DNA from: Symsagittifera roscoffensis
Lineage: Eukaryota > Xenacoelomorpha > Acoela > Convolutidae
Direction of reading: 5' to 3'
DNA: 64,000 nt
NCBI RefSeq assembly: GCF_963678635.1
Contig: NC_087062.1
Location: 49,200,552-49,264,551 of the forward strand
The translations under genes were made by a program, and so were the position numbers. The notes beneath the pieces are model-generated. The model was not told where the DNA came from. It saw nothing but the letters and a program-made list of their open reading frames with translations, and did no database searches. The stretch's first letter is position 1. The number at the start of each line of letters is the position of its first letter. Shown here piece by piece: positions 35,088 through 47,464 of this stretch.

Positions 35088-36693
35088 AGCTTTTTGTGGC
35101 CCCGCTATATCAGTGACTTTAGACAAGCAGGTTCCGCCGGAGGGGGGGGGGGCTGGAGCGGGGTAACGCTAAACGCACTCGCAAAAAGGAGCACCCTCCG
35201 GGTGCTCTTTTTTTGCTCGAAAGTCTTGTGAAACGATTTGGAACTGTAAGTATTGGTAGCAGTTACACATAAAACTTTCTGCATCTTTGTGCTCATAGTC
35301 ACAAGTGGTTTTCGACAGCTTCTTTAAAACAAGTTTGACATGATCTATCTCTAAATTAGACTAAATAAAGAGATTTTAGTTTTTTCAATGATTCTTGAAG
35401 AGGACTGTCTCAACGAAAACAAGTTTTCGGAAACAGTCCTGGTGACTTAGTTTTGATCTCATTTTTGGGTCTATTGACCTCCATTTAGGATAAGTATGCT
35501 AACGGAACCTATATTATGTCCTAAAAAGATTGAGTTTGTGTCAAAAAGTTGAAAAGCAAGAGAAAAAAAAAACATTTAAAAAATTTTCAAAAATTTCAGA
35601 AATTTAAAAAATTGGAAAAGTTGTTCCAAAACACTTGATTTTTTGTTTTGTCATAAAATAACAAAAAATTGACGTAAACTGAACTTTCAATAGTCTATTT
35701 TGACTAGTTTTCACGATTCAAGCACATTTTAACTTAATAACAACATTCAAAAACTCACTGGAAAAGTTGTTTTTCGGCAAACGCCCTTTTTGACCACACC
35801 TACGAAATCCATAACTTTTTATCTAACAAATATAGAGGCTTCGGGTTTTTTGTATTGTATTAAGCATCCTCGAGTCTACCTGTCGCGTGCTAAAATGAAC
35901 AATTTTTCTCTTTAATTTATCCCGCCATTTCGAAATAGGGCGGTTTTTGGCAATTTTTTGTCCTTTTTAGTCAAAAAAGTCAAATTTACAGACATCTGTC
36001 AAAAAAACTGTTATCACATGATAAAGGCAGATGGCCTTTGCAAATCAAATAAGGTCCTGAGTGAGACCAAAATTGCCCTCTAATTGTCCGTGGGGGGAGG
36101 AAATCGAAAATTTTCGTTTTTGGCGGGAAAATTTGAAATTTTTCAAAAAAACATTTACTCTGCAGACAACGGCCTTAGACTAATGTTAGCAAGGCACGCA
36201 TTTTTTGCCTTCATAACTAGGGTCGATTTCTGCCGGGAACATTGATTTTTCAAAAAAAAGACCAACATTTTTGTTGCATTTTTTCAAAAAAATCGAATTT
36301 TTGACAAAAATCAAAATTCCAAATCCTACATATTTAAGCTCCTCAAACAGTCTACTTTTGTCCATTCTCCATCAATATACCCCATTTTCTCAACCAAAAT
36401 TGAGTTATTGATTCATTTTCAAGGAAAAACGTGATTTTTCAAATTTTTCACACCCAAAAGCGTCTGACACACCCCGAAGGACCACTTTTTTTTCCCAACA
36501 GCCCCCATTTTTGTCAGTTTTGTACCAATAGGGGGTTGCATGCCAAAAATTAGCCAATTCGTACCTGCCATTTTCTAGATCTCGTATAATTCTGAGCTTT
36601 TTAACAATAGGTTAACGTAAAGATTTACGAAACGGCCAGGGACCCTACCCTCGGCCTAAATGAACAGAGAAGCCCACGCGGACGGCCACCTAG
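35088..36693 (+). repeat. Array unit 4, class C (1606 bp)
   Basis: H1 is GAGCACCC / GGGTGCTC with loop TCCG counted to the closing pair, at 35189-35207, followed by a T run. H2 at 35401-35440 has outer AGGACTGT and ACAGTCCT and inner CGAAAAC / GTTTTCG. The box is a variant (GTTGCATGCCAAAAATTAG, about 36534-36552). H3 at 36634-36656 is GGCCAGGG / CCCT-C-GGCC with one bulge, a stem unlike all other units. Confidence 0.85.
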
Positions 36694-39197
36694 AGGTTAC
36701 TCTTTCGCCCCACCCACCCGACCAATTCATTTACCCACCCACCTGATCAGTCAGTGCGCCTTCACGTCTTCTTTTGAAAATTTATTCATTCCGTAGCTGG
36801 AATTGATTAATGGTTTTCCCTAATACATGAAACTTTGACAGACAGATATCCAACTATTTGATAGAGCATTTTTCGAATCACTTCTTCGAATAGATTTTCA
36901 AAAAAAGCCTAAAAAAAATCATGCGCTTTTATTACATATGTCATCGAAGCAAAAAGAGTACCGTGTTGGTTCCATAAATGGCTCCAGTACCCACAATGCT
37001 AAGATGCAGGAAAAATACCTTTCTATTAAATTTGAGATACAATGTCTCATGAAGGAAATGGAAACGCTATCCTAGGGTGCAGGTTTTCTGAAAAAATGGT
37101 ATCAGCTGAAACATAACAGCACAACATAGCGGCTGCTCTCTATTTCTCTGCTCTTTATTCGAGGTCCCGGATGCCCCTGCTTGGGACCACAAGGGTCCCA
37201 GGGCGCATCCTATAGGGATTAAAGCATCAAACGTACAATCATGAAATGAGAAATTCTAATCACTTATTACAATGTTCCATATTTCATTTTGCTCAGCAAT
37301 CAGTAAACTGTTGTATTTTTAACTTGAAGAGCCTATTATATTATCAAACAAAATTTTTCGATAAAAATTACATTTTCTTTTAGTTTTTCAAACAATATTT
37401 TACAATTTGAAACAAAAAGAAACCTTGCATTTCTTTGCAGTAACTAAGTCAGTGCACTGTAGCTACACTAGTGAATGTAAAACATAGTTAAAAAAACGGA
37501 CAACTGAATCTGGTTTTTTAAATTTAATGTTTTTTTGTTCGGCTTTTAAATAGGATCACGTCAATTAATAATTGAAATTGAGCAAAGACAAGAATATAAC
37601 ACTCGCAATTTTTGTTCAATATTGACTAGAAAAATGATCAAACCACTCTATATTGCCTATGGCAAGCTCAAAACATCCATCAAAAACCACTTTTGTTCAC
37701 TTTTAAAATTGAATTATTTTTCGACCAAAAAAAGTTAGAGATGAAATTGAAAAAAAATTTTTTTTTCCTGAATATGAAAAAATTTGTGTCAAACTGCCTC
37801 ATCCATTGAAACATTTTCTATGAACCTATTCAGAAAGGTTCTGTTGAGCAATGCCGAAAAAATAACCCCTTTTGAGAAAAATTCAAAAAACACATTTTTG
37901 GTTAACTCAAAAAAGTGGAAAAAGTGGGAAAAGGGGTCTTCAAAATGAAACCATCCAAAAGTGGCATTAACTAACTGCCATTATTTTGTGAATTCAGACC
38001 CGCATGCAAAAATTTACGAAAATCCTACGTGAAGTTTTTCAGAACAGATTAGTTTCTCCGGATTTTTGGTAGTACTGATTTCTTTACTGTACTTATAATT
38101 AAAGTCAAATCAAAAAGTCGTAAAAACTACAATTTTTAATCAATTTTGACAAATAAATGATCAAAACCCACTAAATTGGCTATGGCAAGTCCGAATCTAC
38201 CATCAGAAACCATTTTTTCCCATTTCTGAAAATTTTCATTTTTTAAAAAATAAATGTTGAGTCACAAACGGGAAAAATCATATTTTTTCAAAAAGTCAAA
38301 AATAATTCCTCCATTTAAACTAAATCATCAGGCCACACGTTAGGAACCTGTTCAGAATGGTTTCCATGATCAAAGCAGCAAAAGTCACCCATTTTGAGAA
38401 AAGTCGAAAAAACACCTTTTTAGTTAACTCAAAAAAGTGGAAAAAGTGGGGGAAGGGGTCTTCAAAATGAAATCATCCAAAAGTGGCATTAACAAACTGC
38501 CATTATTTTCTAATTTCAGACCCGCATGCAAAAAATTACGAAAATCCTACCTGAAGTTTTTGAGAACAGATTAGTTTCTCGGGAATTTTGGTAGTACTAT
38601 TTTTATTACTATAATTATAATTAAAGTCAAAACTAAAAGTCGTAAAAACTACAATTTTGAATAAATTTTGACAAATAAATGGTCAAAACCCACTAAATTG
38701 GCTATGGCAAGTTCGAATATACCATCAGAAACCATTTTTTCCCATTTTTGAAAATTTTCATTTTTTTGAAAATAAATGTTGAGTCACAAAAGGGAAAAAT
38801 CAAATTTTTTCAAAAAGTCAAAAAAAACTGTTCCAATTAAACTTATTCCTTAGGCCAAACGTTGGGAACCTGTTCAGAATGGTTTTCATGATCATAGCAG
38901 CAAAATTTACCCATTTTGAGAAAAGTCGAAAAAACACCTTTTTAGTTAACTCGAAAAAGTGGAAAAAGTGGGAAAAAGGGTCTTCAAAATGAAACCATCC
39001 AAAAGTGGCATTAACAAACTACCATTATTTTCCAAATTCAGGCCCGCATGCAAAAAATTAGGAAATTCTGACGTGCGGTTTAGCAGAACTCGATAGTTAC
39101 TAGGAATATTTACCACTGTAAAAAATTTATTGCCTTTTGACCGGAAGGGGCCCCTACCCCTTCCTAATCGCTTTTTGTGCTACACGCGACCATCTAG
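36694..39197 (+). repeat. Array unit 5, diverged class B (2504 bp)
   Basis: The left end differs from units 2 and 10 and I see no clear H1. H2 at 37169-37210 keeps the class B fold with changed outer stem (GGATGC / GCATCC). Box-like segments lie near 37996, 38520 and 39041, an internal period of 521-524 bp. H3 GGAAGGGG / CCCCTTCC is at 39143-39164. Confidence 0.85.
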
Positions 39198-41414
39198 CAC
39201 CCTCAAGGTCACGTGACTTAATTTTGTTTTTGGTATTTTCTGAAACCAAAACAGAGCGTGGTCATGCATCGACATCATGTGCTCAAGCAAATACGTGGAC
39301 TTCTAGGCATTCCCATTCGCAATGCGCCCTTCGGGCGCAAATGCCAATGCTCAATTAATTTTGCCAGGTGAAAAAAAAATTAGTTAAAAAGTTCTGCTAA
39401 ACTTTATTTTAAACTACCACCAAAAAACGCAAAGATTTCAAAGTGTGAAAAAATCAAATTTTTGCCAATACCGGGCTTGCAATGAGACTGATGTTGGCAA
39501 AAGTAAAATAGAAAATGTAGAAAATGGAAAGAAAAAAATTGTTCAAAATAAGAACGCAACATCAAAAACTTATTTGATCTCCGCTCAAATCATAATTCAG
39601 ATCAGGCTGATTTCAGATTTTAAGCGTAGAATTTACGGTTACGGCTGCTCCCTCAACAGGTCCCAGAGGGACCGAGTGAGCATCCTACCTCGATCCAGGT
39701 TAACGGATAGTTGTTCTTAATTTTTCACAAAATTTTTTTTCACTGATGCTTGTTTTCAATTCCTCATGAGAAGCTGTATTAATTTTTAAAAAGTTGATTT
39801 TATTCATCAATGCTTCCAAGAACAACTGATGTTAGGCGGTTACAAATGCGGTTGTTGAAACTAGTAAGGGATAATGATGAGAAAAAAATGTAAGTTTTCA
39901 AATGAATTTAAAAACAGTTTTTTTCTTTTTTTCTTTTGTAAATCGGGAGAAATGAATCAGTTTTTTTTTAAGTTTTCCTCGCACCACCCACTGTTCCTAA
40001 GTAATGAAGATTCCTGTTCTAGCCGTTTATAACACTTTGGCAGAAAAAACATCAATATGATGTAAAATGTTTTAAAAAAGAGAAAAAATTAAAAATTATG
40101 TTTTTTTTTTAAAATCAAAAATTTGTAATTTTCAAAATTGAAAAAAAGTAAAAATTAATTGCATATTACGATTCAGCGTACCCAACTTAGTGGGTATAGC
40201 ATTTTGAATTACCAAAAAATGTTGAAAATTGTAGATTTTATGAAGTTTTCATTTTGGCTATTTTTCCTTTTCGCCTCCTTTTAAGGCACCTTTGAGCCAA
40301 CTTGAGAAACTGGAACCTAAACAAGCTATACAGATAGTCTGAATGAGCCATTTTCAGCGTGATAACACCCCTGGAAGAAAAAAAACTGCAGAAAAGAAAG
40401 GGAATTTTGAACTTTAACCTTTTTTCTTCTTCAAATGGCGATACTTAGAATAATTTTTCAGCTGAAAAGTTCAAAAAAAATCAAAAAATTCAAATTTTGA
40501 AAAAATTTATAAAAAAATCTCATCAGTCTGTTTATTGGAGTCTTCGAGGTTTTGAGAGACCTCATCTGGCGGCTAACAACAAGTGGATCACTTATTTTAA
40601 AATTTTGAGAAAGGTCAAAAAAACATGTTTTTTTGATTTTTTTGACAGAATTCCGAAAGCAATATCTTGGCTAAAAACAAGATTGAGGGCCTAAAATTAG
40701 TACAAACAGTACTCCCACATAAGGTACATTAGGTTGGAAACAAAAAATTTACTCTGACTCAAAAATCGTTTTTTAACTTTATTTCTGAACAAGAAATTGA
40801 AAAGAAATGAAAAACTTAAAAATTTTTTGAAAAAAAAGATTGTTTTGAAAAAGTGCCAATTTTTAGCTGAAACTTTTCATTTTAGCTAATAAAGCCAGAG
40901 CAATGCCCTTTAAGCTCAAATAAATTAATTATGCAAATTATTTTGAAGTTTTTTCGTTAAAGCCTTTTATTTTGAAAAAGTATTCAAAAATGGGTAAAAA
41001 AAAAGTCAAAAAAATCAATTTTCTCCGATTCAAAAACCTCCACTACCATGATGATTAGTTCGTTAGATAGGACTGCTGAGATCAATTTAGACGTATTTTC
41101 ATAAGTATATCAAAATTTTTATTTATTTTTGAGAATTAAGCAAAATAAAAACTTTTCCCAAATTGGGCAAAAAGCCCAAATTAGCCCAAACACCTGTTAA
41201 AAAATGTTGGGTCAAAAAATCACAAAAGGAAACCCCTATTCGTTTGCCATTTTAGGGCCGCATGCAAAAAATTAGACCAATCTAACCTGACAATTTCGAG
41301 AATCGACTTTTTTGCAAAATTTCTCTATAGTCCATTTGAGGGATATTACTTGTACCGGTGGGGGCCCCTACCCCACCTCAAAAAATTTTGTAATGCTGGA
41401 ACGCGGCCACCTAG
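39198..41414 (+). repeat. Array unit 6, class A (2217 bp)
   Basis: H1 at 39324-39338, H2 core at 39659-39673, box at 41256-41275, H3 at 41357-41377 with loop GCCCCTA. Starts CACCCTCAAGGTCACGTGAC, containing the palindrome GTCACGTGAC. Sister of the adjacent unit 7. Confidence 0.85.
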
Positions 41415-43628
41415 CACCCTCAAGGTCACGTGACTTATTTTTTTTTTTGGTATTTTCTGAAACCAAAAGAGAGCATGGTCATGCATCGACATCATGTGCT
41501 CAAGCAAATACGTGGACTCCTACGCATTCCCATTCGCAATGCGCACTTCGGGCGGAAATGCCAATGCTCAATTAATTTTGCCAGGTGAAAAAAAAATTAT
41601 TTAAAAAGTTCTGCTAAACTTTATTTTAAACTACCACCAAAAAACGCAAAGATTTCAAAGTGTAAAACAATCAAATTTTTGCCAATACCGGGCTGGCAAT
41701 GAGACTGATGTTGGCAAAAGTAAAATAGAAAATGTAGAAAATGGAAAGAAAAAAATTGTTCAAAATAAGAAGGCAACATCAAAAACTTATTTGATCTCCG
41801 CTCAAATCATAATTCAGATCAGGCTGATTTCAATTTTAAGCGTAGAATTTACGGTTACGGCTGCTCCCTCTACAGGTCCCAGAGGGACCGAGTGAGCATC
41901 CTACCTCGATCCAGGTTAACGGATAGTTGTTCTTAATTTTTCACAAATTTTTTTTTCTCTAATGCTTGTTTTCACTTCCTCATGAGAAGCTGTATTAATT
42001 TTTAAAAAATTTATTTTATCCATCAATGCTTCCAAGAACAACTGATTTTAGGCGATTACAAATGCGGTTGTTGAAACTAGTAAGGGATAATGATGAGAAA
42101 AATTGTAAGTTTTCAAATGAATTTAAAAACAGTTTTTTTCCTTTTTTTCTTTTGTAAATCGGGAGAAATGAATCAGTTTTTTTTTAAGTTTTCCTCGCAC
42201 CACCCACTGTTCCTAAGTAATGAAGATTCCTGTTCTAGCCGTTTATAACACTTTGGCAGAAAAAACATCAATATGATTTAAAATGTTTTAAAAAAGAGAA
42301 AAATTTAAAAATTATGTTTTTTTTAAAAAATCAAAAAATTGTTATTTTCAAAATTGAAAAAAAGTAAAAGTTAATTGCATATTACGATTCACCGTACCCA
42401 ACTTAGTGGGTATAGCATTTTAAATTACCAAAAAATGTTGAAAATTGTAGATTTTATGAAGTTTTCATTTTGGCTATTTTTCCTTGTCGCCTCCACTTAA
42501 GGCACCTTTGAGCCAACTTGAGAAACTGGAACCTAAACAAGCTATACAGATAGTCTCAATGAGCCATTTTCAGCGTGATAACACGCCTGGAAGAAAAAAA
42601 AACTCCAGAAAAGAAAGAAAATTTTGAACTTTAACCTTTTTTCTTCTTCAAATGGCGATACTTAGAATAATTTTTCAGCTGAAAAGTTCAAAAAAAATCA
42701 AAAAATTAAAATTTTGAAAAATTTTTAAAAAAATCTCATCAGTCTGTTTATTGGAGTCTTCGAGGTTTTGAGAGATCTTATCTGGCGGCTAACAACAAAA
42801 GGATCATTTATTTTAAAAATTTGAGAAAGGTCAAAAAAACATGTTTTTTCGACTTTTTTGACAGAATTTCGAAAGCAATATCTTGGCAAAAAACAAGAAT
42901 GAGGGCCTAAAATTAGTACAAACAGTACTCCCACATAAGGTACATTAGGTTGGAAACAAAAAATTTACTCTGACTCAAAAATCGTTTTTTAACTTTATTT
43001 CTGAACAAGAAATTGAAAAGAAATCAAAAACTTAAAAATTTTTTGAAAAAAATGATTGTTTTGAAAAAGTGCCAATTTTTAGCTGAAACTTTTCATTTTA
43101 GCTAATAAAGCCAGAGCAATGCCATTTAAGCTCAAATAAATTAATTATGCAAATTATTTTCAAGTTTTTTCGTTAAAGCCTTTTATTTTGAAAAAGTATT
43201 CAAAAATGGGTAAAAAAAAATCAAAAAAATAAATTTTCTCCGATTCAAAAACCTCCACTACCATGATGATTAGTGCGTTAGATAGGACTGCTGAGATCAG
43301 TTTAGACTTATTTTCATAAAAATATCAAAATTTTTACTTATTTTTGAGAATTAGGCAAAATAAAAACTTTTCCCAAATTGGGCAAAAAGCCCAAATTAGC
43401 CCAAACACCTGTTAAAAATTGTTGGGTCAAAAAATCACAAAAGGAAACCCCTATTCGTTTGACATTTTAGGGCCGCATGCAAAAAATTAGACCAATCTAA
43501 CCTGACAATTTCGAGAATCAACTTTTTTGTCAAAATTCTCTAAAGACCAATTTAGGGAGATTACTTGTACCGGTGGGGGCCCTACCCCACCTAAAAAATT
43601 TTTGAAATGCTGGAACGCGGCCACCTAG
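41415..43628 (+). repeat. Array unit 7, class A (2214 bp)
   Basis: H1 at 41541-41555 reads GCGCAC-TTCG-GGCGG, so two pairs of the stem are lost. The same two changes occur in unit 18. H2 core is at 41875-41889, box at 43471-43490, H3 at 43572-43591. Confidence 0.85.
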
Positions 43629-45255
43629 ATAGGTCAGTGACCTGCGGTGCATGGGTGTTATGGGCTTGATTCGTAAGCATTGGCCTGGGGGCCATTAGCT
43701 TCAAGCCATGTGGCACTCGCAGAAAAAGAGCACCCGAAGGGTGCTCTTTTACTGCTCGAATGTCTTGTGAAACGGTATCTGATGAACTTTGTAGGGTGTC
43801 ACAAAAGCAACATGACAAAACTTTCTGTATCTGATCAGTAATGGTCAAAAAAGATTTATGACACTTTCAATGACTGAAGCTACACCTGATCAGTCTCTAG
43901 AGAACCCTAAAACAAAGTAACTTGTATTTTTCAGTGACTCATGAAGATGACTGTTTCAACGAAAACAAGTTTTCGGAAACAGTCCTCATATTCTTTTTCG
44001 ATCCCATTGTCAAGTACGTGGATTTTCAATGGTGAATTATAGCTGAATTGGACTTGGAATTTGTCCCAAAAAGGTTAAGTTTGTCTCAAATTGATTAGAA
44101 GCAATAGAAAAAAAAAGTTTTGATAAAAAAAGTTGAGTCAGAAACGTGAAAAATCGCTTTTTTTCAAAAATTCATCAAAAGTATTTCCATTTGGATTAAA
44201 TAAGTAGGCTACAATAAATGAACCTGCTCAGAATGACTGTCATGACCAAAGCCGTAAAATTTCCATATTTAGAGAAAAGGCAAAAAAACCTATTTTTGGT
44301 TAACTGAAAAACGTAGATAAATCGAGTAAAGTCGTCTTCAAACCTATAGGTTCGAAAAAGGATCTAACTAAGGTATATCTGCAGTGTTCTTGTAAGGTCA
44401 CATGCAAAAAAAATGGAACAATTGTGGTGGCCACTTCCAAAAACAAGACTTTTTTTCGGAACTTGGCCATTTTTATTTGTAGTAAAGTAGTAAAAAGCTA
44501 ACCGAGAAAAAAAGTTATAAAAACCAAAATTTTCATCCAATTTTGACAATTAAATACTCTATACCTACTAAAATGAATATGGCAAGCTCGAATATGCTAT
44601 CAAAACTCATTTTTTCTCACTTTTTAAAAATTTTGTTTTTTTGATATTAAATGTTGAGTCAGAAATGTGAAAAACCAGTTTTTTTCAAAAAGTTAAAAAA
44701 AGTTGTTGCAATCAATTTGTTTCACTAAAACACACTTAATGAACCTGTTCAGAAGGCTTTTCATGTTTAAAGCCAAAACTTTACCCCTTTTGAGAAAAGT
44801 GGAAAAAACACCTTTTTAGTTACAAAAAAAACATCATTTTTGTTGCAGTTTTTGAAAAAACTCAAATTTTTGAGAAAATTTTTTTTTCCCACACCTACAT
44901 CATTGGGCTCCTAAAACAGTCTACTTTCATCCATTCTCCATCAAATCACCCCAATTTGTTAACCAAAATAGAGTTACTGAGCCATTTTTACCAAAAAACG
45001 TGGTTTTTCCCTGTTTTTCCCCATTTTTCCCACTATAAGTCAACGCATAACAAAATTTTGGGAAAACGGAGCAAAAGTGTATCCTTAGAATTGCATTTTA
45101 GGCCTGCATGCCAATTTTTATCGAATTCTATCCCGACAATTTTGAGATCAGCACTTTTTCCGAGCAAATAGTCATACCGTTATAATTCTTTGGCCGTTCG
45201 GGGCCCCTACCCCAAACTCACTAAACAAAGACGCCGAAGGCGGACGGCCACCTAG
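43629..45255 (+). repeat. Array unit 8, class C (1627 bp)
   Basis: H1 at 43728-43746 has the class C arms GAGCACCC / GGGTGCTC, but the loop strand is reversed (CCCGAAGGG instead of CCCTTCGGG). H2 is at 43949-43984. A box-like segment lies near 44396 and the terminal one at 45101-45112. H3 at 45196-45217 is GTTCGGGG / CCCCAAAC with one mismatch. A second short hairpin CGCCGAAGGCG precedes the end. Confidence 0.85.
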
Positions 45256-47464
45256 CACCCTCAAGGTCACGTGTGTGATTTTTGTTTTTGGTATTTTCTG
45301 AAAACAAAAGAGAGCGTGGTCATGCATCTACATCATGTGCCCAAGCAAATAAGTGGACTTCTACGCATTCCCATTCGCAAGGCGCCCTTCGGGCGCAAAT
45401 GCCAAGGCTCAATTAATTTTGCCAGGTGAAAATGTTTTAAAGAAAAATTCTGACGAATTTTAACTTAAACTACCACCAAAAAACGAAAAGTTTTCAAAGT
45501 GTGAAACAATCAAGTTTTTGGTAATACCGGGCATGCAGAGAGACTGATTTGGGCAAAAATAAAATGGAAAATGAAGGAAATGGAAAGAAAAAAATTGTTC
45601 AAAATAAGAACGCATTATCAAAAATTATTTGATCTCCGCTAATGTCATAATTCCGATCAGGCTGATTTCAGATTTTAAGCGTAGGGTTTACAGTTACGGC
45701 TGCTCTCTCTACAGGTCCCAGAGGGACCGAGTGAGCATCCTACCTCGATCCAGGATAACGGATAGTTGTTTTAAGTTTTTCACAATTTTTTTCTACACTA
45801 ATGCTTGTTTTCACTTCCTCATGAGAAGCTGTATAATTTTTTAGAAAAAATGATTTTAATAATCAATGCTTCCAAGAACAACTGATGTTAGGCGGTTACA
45901 AATGAGGTTGGTGAAAAGTAGTAAGGGATAATGATGAGAAAAATAGCAAGTTTTCAAATGAATTTAAAAACAGTTTTTTTCTTTATTTCTTTTGTAAATC
46001 GGGATAAACGAATCAGTTTTTTTAAAGTTTTCCTGGCACCACCCACTGTTATTAAATAATGAAGATTCATGTTCTAGCCATTAATAACAATTTGGCAGAA
46101 AAAACATCAATATGATGTAAAATGTTTTAAAAAAGAGAAAAATTTAAAAATTATGTTTTTTTTAGAAAAAAAAATTGTAATTTTCAAAATTGAAAAAAAG
46201 TGAAAATTAATTGCCTATTACGATTCAGCGTGCCCAATTTAGTGGGTCTAGCATTTTAAATTACCAAAAAACGTTGAAAATTGTAGATTTTATGAAGTTT
46301 TCATTTTGGCTATTTTTCCTTGTCGCCTCCACTTAAGGCACCTTTGAGCCAACTTGAGAAACTGAAACCTAAACAAGCTACACAGATAGTCTGAATGAGC
46401 CATTTTCAGCTTGATAACACGCCAAGAAGAAAAAAAACTGTAGAAAAGAATGAAAACTTTGAACTTTAACCTTTTTTCTTCTTCAAATGGCGTTACTTAG
46501 AATAATTTTTCAGGTGAAAAGTTGAAAAAAAATCAAAAAATTCAAACTTTGAAAAAATTTTAAAAAAAATCTCATCAGTCTGTTTATTGGAGTCTTCGAG
46601 ATTTTGGGAGACCTTATCTGGTGGCTAACAACAAGTGGATCACTTATTTTAAAATTTCGAGAAAGGTCAAAAAAACATGTTTTTTCGATTTTTTTGACAG
46701 AATTCCGAAAGCAATATCTTGGCTTAAAACAAAAATGAGGGCCTAAAATTAGTACAAACAGTACTCCCACATAAAGTACATTAGGTTGGAAACAAAAAAT
46801 TGACTCTGACTCAAAAATCGTTTTTAAACTTTATTTCTGAACAAAAAATTGTAAAAAAATCAAAAATTTAAATTTTTTTTGAAAAAAATGATTGTTTTGA
46901 AAAAGTGCCAATTTTTAGCTGAAACTTTTCATTTTAGCTAAGAAAGCCAGAGCAATGCCCTTTAAGTTCTAATAAATTAATAAACCAAATTGTTTTCAAG
47001 TTTTTTCGTCAAAGGTTTTTATTTTGAAAAAGTATTCAAAAATGGGTAAAAAAAAGTCAAAAAAATCAATTTTCTCCGATTCAAAAACCTCCACTACCAT
47101 GATGATTAGTGCGTTAGATAGGACTGCTGAGATCAATTTAGACGTTCTTTCATAAGTATATCAAAATTTTTACTTATTTTTGAGAATTAGGCAAAATAAA
47201 AACTTTTCCCAAATTGGGCAAAAAGCCCAAATTAGCCCAAACACCTGTTAAAAATTGTTGGGTCAAAAAATCACAAAAGGAAACCCCTATTCGTTTGACA
47301 TTTTAGGGCCGCATGCAAAAAATTAGACCATTCTAACCTGACAATTTCGAGAATCAACTTTTTTGTCAAGATTCTCTAAAGACCAATTTAGGGAGATTAC
47401 TTGTACCGGTGGGGGCCCTACCCCACCTAAAAAATTTTTGAAATGTTGGAACGCGGCCACCTAG
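45256..47464 (+). repeat. Array unit 9, class A (2209 bp)
   Basis: H1 at 45382-45396, H2 core at 45714-45728, box at 47307-47326, H3 at 47408-47427. Close relative of unit 3 but followed by a class B unit, whereas unit 3 is preceded by one. Confidence 0.85.

Noticed and set aside
29425-46770. Recurrent frames with KAISWLKT on + and a mirrored frame on - in class A units
   Set aside because: Open on both strands in different units and short. Stop-poor DNA inside a repeat is the simpler explanation.
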